Source: a bacterium (lineage in GTDB: Bacteria > B130-G9). From it: a DNA stretch of 17,123 nucleotides. A model generated the notes under the pieces. That model searched no databases and had not been told where the DNA came from. It saw nothing but the letters and a program-made list of their open reading frames with translations. Location: the NCBI GenBank assembly GCA_021160245.1, contig JAGHCW010000074.1, forward strand, positions 1-17,123, read 5' to 3'. Made by a program: the position numbers and the translations under genes. Positions 1 to 5,774 of the stretch are shown piece by piece. Each line of letters begins with the position of its first letter. Positions within the stretch are counted from its first letter, which is position 1.

Positions 1-2
1 AT

Positions 3-584
3 GTTGAGCCGGGGCTGATAGCTATAGGAGGTGCTTTCTTGATGGCACTGGTCTGCCGCGCCGATGTCCAACACATACTGGGCAAGGTGGAGTGGAACAC
101 AATTATGTTTTTTATGGGCCTTTTCATGCTGATTGGTTGCCTGGACTACGTCGGTCTGTTTAAGTTTCTCGGTTGTCATCTTATGGACTTCACGCAAGGC
201 AATCTGTTTCTGACTTGTATATCAATACTGTGGGTCAGCGCCCTGCTCAGCGCCATCGTGGACAACATCCCACTCGTCATGTCGATGATTCCACTAATCA
301 AGTCGATCATTCCGGTCTTTGCCGCACAAATGGGTCTTGATCCTGACTCCGCCGCCGTACTGGCGCCGATCAGCCAGCCGCTTTACTGGTCGCTAGCACT
401 CGGAGCTTGCCTCGGTGGCAACGGCAGCCTTATCGGCGCCTCGGCGAATGTGGTCATGTCGCAGATCGCCAAGCGCAACAACTACCAGATAACGTTTGGC
501 AGGTTTGCCCGCTACGGTCTGCCGCTAATGTTATTCAGCATGGTCCTGTCCAGCATATACATCTACCTGCGCTATTTCCTCTAG
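3..584 (+). CDS. ArsB/NhaD/SLC13-type ion transporter, C-terminal part (5' truncated by window edge)
   Basis: This is the C-terminal 193 codons of an integral membrane transporter of the ArsB/NhaD/P-protein (SLC13-like) superfamily, which moves anions or exchanges Na+/H+ across the inner membrane. The frame is open from the first in-frame codon at base 3, so the TTG at 39 is not a real start. Family-like signatures are VEWNTIMFFMGLFMLIG, then SAIVDNIPLVMSMIP, then LYWSLALGACLGGNGSLIGASANVV; the last two match the paired half-helix/loop regions typical of the fold. About five hydrophobic segments are visible, ending in a C-terminal helix, so the 3' end looks complete (TAG). The substrate cannot be told (arsenite, Na+/H+, dicarboxylate or other). 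No arsenic genes lie nearby. Family assignment is fairly sure, substrate unknown. Confidence 0.85.
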   Translation, partial: VEPGLIAIGGAFLMALVCRADVQHILGKVEWNTIMFFMGLFMLIGCLDYVGLFKFLGCHLMDFTQGNLFLTCISILWVSALLSAIVDNIPLVMSMIPLIKSIIPVFAAQMGLDPDSAAVLAPISQPLYWSLALGACLGGNGSLIGASANVVMSQIAKRNNYQITFGRFARYGLPLMLFSMVLSSIYIYLRYFL

Positions 585-594
585 CGGGCTCAAC

Positions 595-683
595 GGTCTA
601 TTGGGCCGCCCGGTCAAGCCTCGCCGTGGAAATCGTGTAGGCGGCAAAACCGTCTCGGGGCCTCGAATCCCCCCTCTTCGCCA
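595..683 (+). pseudogene. tRNA-Ser(GGA)-like remnant, degenerate
   Basis: The 3' two thirds read like a class II tRNA. There is an anticodon-loop-like GTGGAAA (anticodon GGA, serine), then a long variable arm GGCGG/caaaa/CCGTC that pairs with one G-U, then a T-arm with loop CTCGAAT and four of five stem pairs, then an acceptor 3' strand CTCTTCG followed by encoded CCA. A D-arm-like GGCCG...GGTCAAG lies at the expected distance. However, the 5' acceptor strand does not pair with CTCTTCG, and the 5' anticodon stem does not pair with its 3' partner. I therefore read it as a decayed tRNA-Ser or a tRNA-derived attachment remnant, not a working tRNA. Confidence 0.5.
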
Positions 684-934
684 TCTTAATGTCCCCCGCG
701 CGCCCGATGGTAGATTTCTGCTTCTCAACGACTAATCGCGCACGCTCGCATTGCAGATTACAGCAGATGAGACCTTATCTTTAGATGGCGCGGTAGGAAT
801 TAGTTCTGCGAAGTAGATACAATGCCGCAGCCCGCATTACGCAGGCCGCAGCATTGCCAAAACCGGGGAAGCACCCTCTGGAGGAGGATGTGACAAGGAC
901 GAATTAATCCAAGCTTATGTCAGAAACAGAGCAG
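684..934. other. Intergenic stretch without recognisable gene
   Basis: Together with the tRNA-like remnant, this fills the 350-base gap between the transporter and the small minus-strand gene. I see no convincing ORF. There is a repeated octamer GCCGCAGC near 820-855 and a strong GGAGGAGG at about 881-888 on the plus strand, but it leads only into a frame closed after a few codons. No T-rich terminator hairpin is visible for either converging gene. Confidence 0.4.
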
Positions 935-1207
935 TTAGTTGAGCGACGCTCCCTCCTTCACCGCGAGTGACCCAAGATTGTAGGTGAGATATGGGTCTTG
1001 CGATTCATCTCTCAAGCCGGATACGTATTCTGTTCGAGATATAGGAACTACAGATTTGACCGCTCGAACGCTCTTCTTCTTTGCCCTAGGTAGTGATGAC
1101 GCAGAGGACAAAGCTGCCGAGACGTTTCTCGCCCGCCAGTATCTAACGGCCTCAAAACTCTTGCCAGCGCCGATGTGCCCGCACTCAACCACTACCCTGA
1201 AATACAT
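935..1207 (-). CDS. Small conserved-looking protein (90 aa) with Walker-A-like motif
   Basis: This is a 90-residue protein whose family I do not recognise with certainty. It opens with a predicted beta strand (YFRVVVEC, residues 2-9) followed directly by GHIGAGKS (residues 10-17), which fits the GxxxxGK[ST] Walker A pattern. There is no room for a full P-loop NTPase and no clear Walker B. A basic middle part (RAKKKSVRAVKS, about 61-72 by eye) and a C-terminal EYVSGLRDESQDPYL follow. No signal peptide or membrane segment is present. The ATG is well supported: AAGGAGG (1217-1223) lies nine bases upstream. The gene has its own sigma-54-type promoter and stands alone, pointing to conditional expression. 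It is likely a real cytosolic protein; nucleotide binding is unproven. Confidence 0.8.
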   Translation of the reverse strand: MYFRVVVECGHIGAGKSFEAVRYWRARNVSAALSSASSLPRAKKKSVRAVKSVVPISRTEYVSGLRDESQDPYLTYNLGSLAVKEGASLN

Positions 1208-1216
1208 TTTCTACCA

Positions 1217-1223
1217 CCTCCTT
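1217..1223 (-). promoter_or_regulatory. Strong ribosome binding site
   Basis: AAGGAGG on the minus strand, nine bases before the ATG of the 90-residue protein. It fixes that start and lies inside the short leader predicted from the sigma-54 promoter. Confidence 0.8.
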
Positions 1224-1242
1224 GTCTGATGTTCACAGATAT

Positions 1243-1262
1243 ATAAGCACTATTTGTGCCAA
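1243..1262 (-). promoter_or_regulatory. Sigma-54 (RpoN) -24/-12 promoter
   Basis: Minus strand TTGGCACAAATAGTGCTTAT. Compared with the RpoN consensus TGGCAC-R-N4-TTGC, the -24 element TGGCAC is perfect, the -12 element is GTGC, and the GG-to-GC spacing is exactly 12. The predicted start site is near 1235. This leaves a leader of about 28 bases that contains the Shine-Dalgarno of the downstream gene. No other site of this quality was seen elsewhere in the window. Confidence 0.8.
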
Positions 1263-1431
1263 ACCGTGATCATACGTTGCATATTCCGCTCTATCAGGGG
1301 GATTGCGAGCAGATTATGGGAAGAGCGGCGAATTCAGGGAATGAGTCGGGTAAATGGCAAAAAGAGTGTCATATAAATGGATATTAGCGTGAATGCAAGC
1401 AGATAAGGACAACATACCCAGTTTTACTAAC

Positions 1432-1447
1432 TGTCCCATTTGGGACA
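1432..1447. promoter_or_regulatory. Palindromic operator/enhancer site 1
   Basis: TGTCCCA-TT-TGGGACA, a perfect 7-2-7 inverted repeat. Its centre is about 205 bp upstream of the predicted sigma-54 start site. It is identical in all 16 bases to the second site, whose centre is 32 bp (three helical turns) away. This fits an upstream activating sequence for a dimeric sigma-54 activator. Confidence 0.7.
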
Positions 1448-1463
1448 ACCAGGCCGGAATTAC

Positions 1464-1479
1464 TGTCCCATTTGGGACA
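1464..1479. promoter_or_regulatory. Palindromic operator/enhancer site 2
   Basis: Second exact copy of TGTCCCA-TT-TGGGACA, centre about 237 bp upstream of the predicted sigma-54 start site. It faces the same side of the helix as site 1. The activator gene itself is not in the window. Confidence 0.7.
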
Positions 1480-1516
1480 ATATCGATGAGTAACCAAGTC
1501 GAGTAAGCAAGGAAGG

Positions 1517-2632
1517 CTATACAGAATCGGAGTCCGACATCATGATATGCCAGTCGGTTGAAGTCATGATCCGCTTCGCGATGACCGGATTCGGCGTGAA
1601 GACTCTCAAACATAAATACGCGTTGGACTTGCGCCTCAAGAAACCCGCAGCGCGAAAGTAATGATAATAGGGCGAATGGCGCGGGCACCAAGTGCGGACC
1701 ACATCGCAGCGCTTTTTGAGCGCATACCGCAATCCGGCCAAGATCAACTGCGAGGCGATCAAGGGATTGTGGTCTTTGGCGAGAACGTCCGCGATGACCG
1801 CCTCCTTTACTCCATCCTCGCACTCTCTTATTCGAACGACCACGTAGCCCACCATTTCTTCACGCTTGCGTTCGGCCGCAAATATCTTGTATGCTGGGCC
1901 TGATGGGTCGCAGAATCGCCAATTCAGGTTGCTCTTATTCCTGACGAAAGCGTTTTTGATTTTTTTGCAGACGTTCTCCCACAGCGCGTCAACTCTCTCG
2001 TCGAATCTGTCTATCTCTTTGATTTTCCTTCCCCATGAAGGCCAGAGGTCGATGGCCCTGGACCAGACCCCGATTCGCACGATTGCGCTCCAGAAGGCCC
2101 CGGCAGTCCATTTGAGCAGTTTGTTCGACACTTTCCTGCTTATGAAAGGGCCGCTTCTTAGGTAATAGGAGAGATTTATCAACGGAACTACTTGACTCCA
2201 GCCGATTCTCTTTATGCCCAGCGACATCGAATTCGTGTTGGGGAAGCCGCAGCCGAAAACGCGGCCCTCAGATTCGATGAACTCGCAGATGATTCGGCCA
2301 AGTCGCACAAGCTGAAGGCTGGCGTCTCTACGCCCGAAACGCGTCCTATCGAAGGCAATATCGAAGCAAATCTGCGCCTCAAAAGTATCCGGCCCAATCT
2401 TGCAGGCAATCGGCGCTGAGGCCCAGTGTCCTGCAACATTGCCATCGGCTATCAATATGAGATTCTTGGCTTCGCCCTGGGGCCACGATTTATGCTTCCA
2501 CAAGAACTCCTTCTTCGCGAACCGCTGCTTGAAGGCGTTCTCCAGCACTGACAACACCTGATCAACCTGCTCTGAGCTGTCAAAATCGAGTAGCTTCACG
2601 TCCCCCGGCAGAACGAATCTATGATACTGCAT
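1517..2632 (-). CDS. GNAT-fold acyltransferase
   Basis: A 371-residue protein with the layout of GNAT-type acyltransferases seen in surface-polysaccharide neighbourhoods. The N-terminal half carries FLWKHKSWPQG (43-53), a central sheet with IADGNVAGHWASAP (61-74), a strand then DRTRFGRRDASLQLVRLG (95-112) where the acyl-CoA loop is expected, and GFPNTNSMSLGIKRIGW (129-145). A second, weaker GNAT-like half follows from about residue 230 to the end, with RYALKKRCDVVRTWCP and YYHYFRAAGFLRR. No signal peptide or membrane helix is present. Its ATG lies three bases after the stop of the glycosyltransferase gene, so the two are almost certainly cotranscribed. It may acylate an amino sugar or lipid-linked glycan made with that enzyme; the substrate is inference. 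Confidence 0.75.
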   Translation of the reverse strand: MQYHRFVLPGDVKLLDFDSSEQVDQVLSVLENAFKQRFAKKEFLWKHKSWPQGEAKNLILIADGNVAGHWASAPIACKIGPDTFEAQICFDIAFDRTRFGRRDASLQLVRLGRIICEFIESEGRVFGCGFPNTNSMSLGIKRIGWSQVVPLINLSYYLRSGPFISRKVSNKLLKWTAGAFWSAIVRIGVWSRAIDLWPSWGRKIKEIDRFDERVDALWENVCKKIKNAFVRNKSNLNWRFCDPSGPAYKIFAAERKREEMVGYVVVRIRECEDGVKEAVIADVLAKDHNPLIASQLILAGLRYALKKRCDVVRTWCPRHSPYYHYFRAAGFLRRKSNAYLCLRVFTPNPVIAKRIMTSTDWHIMMSDSDSV

Positions 2633-2635
2633 TGC

Positions 2636-3844
2636 CTATTCCCGCCCTGTCCCGGGTTGACTGCAACGTCTAAACCGACCACCTTGTATCCGACCCGCAG
2701 ATTCGGATTCCACCATCGGAACAGCCCGATAAAAGTAAACGTCATCAGCCAGCGACTGATAGGAGCGATTGCACAAGAAGTACCTGTTCTCAAAAACCTT
2801 TGCGCCGACCTTGTGAATGAAGCACGGGTCGTTCGAGACCTCCAGAAAATAGTAATCCGCCCCGGGAACCGCCTGCCAGGTGAGCTCGATGCCCTCCGAA
2901 GGAGCCAGCACTGTCGCATCCTGTGATTGGTTGCCGCGTATTGATAGCCCCGAAATGACCCTCTTTGCAAGACGCCTTGCATAAGAATCGGCCGCTATCA
3001 GGCCAGACACTATCCGCCCAACCGCCCCATAATGCTTCTCATAGAGCCGACGCAAGCTTGCCCTCTGTATCTGCGCCATGTTGCCTCCGGTGAAGTTCTT
3101 CAAGCTCTGTCCACAATAATGAATCACTCTTGCCTCAGGCACAATGTATATCTTCCATCCGGCAGCCCTTATTCGACTGCAGAGGTCGTTGTCCTCGTAG
3201 TAGAGAAAAAAGCCCTCATCAAACCCATCCAACCTCTGAAAAAGCTCCCGCCGAACAAGAAGATAACCCCCAGGGGCCCCAGGCGCCTCAAGCGGCGAAT
3301 CGCTGTCCCAAATCTGCCAATCCATCCGCCAGAATCGCTCAAACGCGGAATCGCTCACAAGCCGACGCAAAGATGTGTGCTGAACCAGCGCCTCAATTGG
3401 GCCGGACTCCTTTAAGACCGACGTCTCGAACAACATTTCATCATCCCAGAAAGCCTTTGGCATACAAGCTCCGCATTGATCGAGGCTATACATCGCGGCC
3501 AGAAGCGCGGCCGTTGATCCCTCAAGCATGAAGACGTCCGGATTAAGAAAGAGAATGCTCTCGCCCGTCCCAAGCCGTGCGCCCATGTTGCAGGCGCTTC
3601 CAAAACCCGAGTTCTTCTCATTCGTGACGAGGCGGAACCACGGCATGTCTCCGAACTCGCTTTGCGCGATTCTCGTTGTGTTGTCCGATGATGCGTTATC
3701 CACAACCACGACCTGGAGGCGGACGCCCGAGGATGCTTGGAGGAGGTCTCGGACGCACCGGACAATATGCTCCTCGCTGTTGTGGCTGACGATGACGACT
3801 GTGAGCTCCAAGCCGCCGTCTGAATTGGCACAAGCAATCGCCAA
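2636..3844 (-). CDS. Family 2 glycosyltransferase with extra C-terminal beta domain
   Basis: A 402-residue GT-A fold glycosyltransferase of the rhamnosyl/N-glycosyltransferase type. It has TVVIVSHNSEEHI (15-27), VVVDNASSDNT (47-57), NSGFGSACNMGA (78-89), the sugar-nucleotide/metal site LNPDV (100-104), the acceptor/catalytic region GFDEGFFLYYEDNDLC (207-222) and an RAAGWKIYIVPEARVIH segment. It uses an NDP-sugar to extend a cell-surface glycan at the inner face of the membrane. From about 308 there is an additional segment (ELTWQAVPGADYYFLEVSNDP, strands, YFYRAVPM) resembling a fibronectin-III-like sandwich, which is unusual at the end of such enzymes. The start is TTG with GGAGG ten bases upstream; no in-frame ATG exists nearby. 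It lies 30 bases after the ApbE gene. Confidence 0.88.
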   Translation of the reverse strand: MAIACANSDGGLELTVVIVSHNSEEHIVRCVRDLLQASSGVRLQVVVVDNASSDNTTRIAQSEFGDMPWFRLVTNEKNSGFGSACNMGARLGTGESILFLNPDVFMLEGSTAALLAAMYSLDQCGACMPKAFWDDEMLFETSVLKESGPIEALVQHTSLRRLVSDSAFERFWRMDWQIWDSDSPLEAPGAPGGYLLVRRELFQRLDGFDEGFFLYYEDNDLCSRIRAAGWKIYIVPEARVIHYCGQSLKNFTGGNMAQIQRASLRRLYEKHYGAVGRIVSGLIAADSYARRLAKRVISGLSIRGNQSQDATVLAPSEGIELTWQAVPGADYYFLEVSNDPCFIHKVGAKVFENRYFLCNRSYQSLADDVYFYRAVPMVESESAGRIQGGRFRRCSQPGTGRE

Positions 3845-3874
3845 CTCCTCAACACCTCCAAAACGATGCCCTAT

Positions 3875-4927
3875 TTACTCATCCAAAGAGCCGCCGTGAA
3901 GAAATTGCCCAAAGCCACTTGAGGGCAGGCGCCGTTCATCACCCGATGAGACAATCAACCCCTCAACGCCCTCGAGGCGCTCGATCAGATCAAGACCCCG
4001 CTCAGGACCCAGAACAAAGACTGCTGTGGCCACTGCATCCGCAAACTCAGCTCGGCTTGTAATGATCGTGACGCTGCTGCACCCGACCGACGGATAGCCC
4101 GTCTTTGGGTTGATGATATGATGATATCGCTTCCCATTGTAATCAAAAAAACGCTCATAGTTCCCGGAAGTTACGACCGCGCAACCGGAGATGAGCAGCT
4201 TGCAGAGCAGACTATCGCCACCAAGAGGGTCCCGCACGCCTATTCGCCAGCTCGTCCCGTTATTGCGATTCCCCGAAACGAACATGTCGCCTCCGGCGTT
4301 GACGATGAAATTCGAGACGCCCGCCTCCTTGAGCTTTTCTGAGGCGCGATCTATTGCGAAGCCCTTTGCAATGCCGCCCAGGTCCATCTGCATCCCCACA
4401 TGGCGAAGATAAACCGTCGGGGCGGTCGCCGTCAACTCAACGGCTGTGTAATCCAACCGATCAAGCGCCTCCGCCAAATCGGCCGGCGATGGCGGCGCTT
4501 TTGGCCCTGGCGTCGAGAAGCCCCAAAGCCTTAATACGGACCCAATTGTGACGTCAAAGGCTCCGCCGCTGAGCTCAGAAACCTCTCTGGCTGTCGAAAG
4601 CACCGCGATTACAGAGTGCGCGACCTCTACCGGCTCAATTCCCGCCGCCTCGTTGATTCTGCTCACAGCACTTCCCGGCAGATTCCAGGACATTGTATTC
4701 TCTACATCTGAAATCGCGCCAAATGCCCCTTGAATAGCAGCTTTCACCTCAGTCTCGGTCAGACTATTATCCCAAGCCTGAATCTCGATGAGCGTTCCCA
4801 GTTGGAAGTTGTCGATCTTAACAAGAGCAGGCTCACCAGAAAGCTGCTTTCCAAAATATGCGAAAAGAACAATCGCGCCTATTGTGAGGATGACTAGAAG
4901 AGACCAGAATGAACGGCTATGACTCAT
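3875..4927 (-). CDS. apbE: FAD:protein FMN transferase (ApbE family), membrane-anchored
   Basis: A 350-residue ApbE flavin transferase. It splits FAD and links FMN covalently to a Ser/Thr of extracytoplasmic targets such as Rnf/Nqr subunits or FMN-binding-domain proteins. Motifs, in order: LGTLIEIQAW (43-52), SELSGGAFDVTIGSVLRLWG (117-136), MDLGGIAKGFAIDRA (181-195), NAGGDM (210-215), WRIGVRDP (227-234), SGNYERFF (254-261), HHIINPKTGYPS (269-280) and the metal-site DAVATAVFVLG (297-307). Residues 8-26 form one N-terminal membrane segment. No lipobox cysteine is seen, so it looks like a signal anchor and not a lipoprotein. Its usual partners are absent from the window; the next genes encode a glycosyltransferase and an acyltransferase. 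The SD before the ATG is weak. Confidence 0.92.
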   Translation of the reverse strand: MSHSRSFWSLLVILTIGAIVLFAYFGKQLSGEPALVKIDNFQLGTLIEIQAWDNSLTETEVKAAIQGAFGAISDVENTMSWNLPGSAVSRINEAAGIEPVEVAHSVIAVLSTAREVSELSGGAFDVTIGSVLRLWGFSTPGPKAPPSPADLAEALDRLDYTAVELTATAPTVYLRHVGMQMDLGGIAKGFAIDRASEKLKEAGVSNFIVNAGGDMFVSGNRNNGTSWRIGVRDPLGGDSLLCKLLISGCAVVTSGNYERFFDYNGKRYHHIINPKTGYPSVGCSSVTIITSRAEFADAVATAVFVLGPERGLDLIERLEGVEGLIVSSGDERRLPSSGFGQFLHGGSLDE

Positions 4928-5003
4928 GCTGCCCAGGTTGACCGGTTCGCCGGGAGTATAAGGGGTATCGGGAGCATTCTCAGGCCATGCTCATCAAGAG
5001 AGA

Positions 5004-5417
5004 TCACATTCCCGATTCCGAATGGCATTTCACGCTTCCCTTTGCCTTCAAATCCTTGATACGACGCATCGCCCGTTGCCTGAGAGCTAGATTGTCCCAA
5101 TGCAAAAGCGCTATCTTCTTCCAGCAAGTGATAGCCTTGGGGAAATCACCTCGCCGCTCGTGCATCGCGGCAATAATCATCGTTGGCCGACCAGCGTCTC
5201 CCTTGGCAAGCGTGGCTGACCCAGGACGAGGCGCATCCTCCGCCCCCATGAGCTCCTTTTGGACCCGCGCTCGTCGTATTGACGCCCGAACGTCCTCCTC
5301 GAACATGACCACTGCCCGAATAAAGCACGCCTCGCCACAAAACGCGTACCCGTCCTCGATTATCATCTTCCCCGGCTCGCGAATGCGACAGTGACAGTAT
5401 TCGCAGAAGGCTTCCAT
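5004..5417 (-). CDS. Small protein with Cys4 zinc-finger-like N-terminus and helical-repeat C-terminus
   Basis: A 137-residue protein of no family I can name. The N-terminus has Cys5-x2-Cys8 (plus His9, Cys10) and Cys27-x3-Cys31 separated by a beta hairpin (KMIIEDGYAFCGEAC), a treble-clef/TRASH-like metal-binding arrangement. Residues 32-75 are helical and charged. Residues 80-125 (IIAAMHERRGDFPKAITCWKKIALL...) resemble a single TPR-type helix pair. It is cytosolic. The ATG has GAGG eight to nine bases upstream and a sigma-70-like promoter about 50-75 bases further up. It is the first gene of the run that continues into apbE after 76 bases. It could be a regulator or adaptor for that operon; the role is unknown. 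Confidence 0.75.
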   Translation of the reverse strand: MEAFCEYCHCRIREPGKMIIEDGYAFCGEACFIRAVVMFEEDVRASIRRARVQKELMGAEDAPRPGSATLAKGDAGRPTMIIAAMHERRGDFPKAITCWKKIALLHWDNLALRQRAMRRIKDLKAKGSVKCHSESGM

Positions 5418-5466
5418 TAAACGGTCCTCAAGTGACGGCTACAGCCCCAAACAGCACACTATTTCT

Positions 5467-5494
5467 AGTATAGAATACGACTCATGCGCGCAAA
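5467..5494 (-). promoter_or_regulatory. Possible sigma-70 promoter of the zinc-finger/apbE/GT2/GNAT operon
   Basis: The minus strand carries TATACT (5467-5472) as -10. A -35-like TTTGCG or TTGCGC (5488-5494) lies 15-16 bases upstream, a little short of the optimal 17. Transcription would begin near 5460, about 40 bases before the ATG at 5417. It is a moderate match only. Confidence 0.4.
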
Positions 5495-5524
5495 TGTGCA
5501 AGCAATGATTTCGCCGCTCCGCCT

Positions 5525-5674
5525 ATGACAGGCGCCTCATCGCCTCGCCACCTGGAAAACTACCGGGAAGAGTTCACCGAGGGGCGCTTGCGGACCTCAT
5601 TCTATTCAACCTCAATGTCGATGGAATGGAGAAGCGACTTTGTAGAGTGGACCCAACACCTTAGACTCAATTAA
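5525..5674 (+). CDS. Possible small ORF (49 aa), uncertain
   Basis: An ATG-to-TAA frame of 49 residues (MTGASSPRHLENYREE..., ending EWTQHLRLN) lies in the otherwise empty gap between the divergent genes. Its composition (charged, aromatic) looks more protein-like than most spurious frames. There is no Shine-Dalgarno before the ATG, no recognised domain and no membrane segment. It may be a chance ORF or a decayed gene end. The rest of the 5418-5774 gap shows only the minus-strand promoter. Confidence 0.2.
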   Translation: MTGASSPRHLENYREEFTEGRLRTSFYSTSMSMEWRSDFVEWTQHLRLN

Positions 5675-5774
5675 CACTTAACTGCCGGAGCTTGCTTTCT
5701 TGGGGGCAGAAAGCCACATTGAAGTAGTCCTTTTGAATAGGGCATTGTCCGGTTTAACAAAGAGATATTATTCG

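Larger units (their letters stand above)
1208..1516. other. Regulatory intergenic region
   Basis: A 309-base gap between the end of the acyltransferase gene and the 90-residue gene. It holds the RBS, the sigma-54 promoter and the paired palindromes. The bases between promoter and palindromes (1263-1431) show no ORF or other repeat. An IHF-like TATCAG near 1292 is one base off the usual spacing and is not claimed. Confidence 0.6.

Noticed and set aside
880-970. Plus-strand GGAGGAGG followed by ATG/GTG and a 17-codon frame starting at 918
   Set aside because: The near ATG is followed at once by TGA and the GTG frame closes after five codons; the 17-codon frame has no SD and overlaps the 90-residue gene.
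1432-1479. Palindromes as a transcription terminator of the acyltransferase gene
   Set aside because: The 2-base centres are too tight for RNA hairpins, there is no T-tract, and two identical spaced copies fit protein binding better.
1314-1823. Minus-strand frame of 169 codons over the acyltransferase 3' end
   Set aside because: No motif. It is out of frame with the recognisable GNAT gene and runs through the regulatory palindromes.
4924-5127. Minus-strand frame of 67 codons overlapping the apbE start by an ATGA-like junction
   Set aside because: It lies inside the zinc-finger-like gene in another frame, lacks an SD, and that gene has conserved cysteines and a good RBS.
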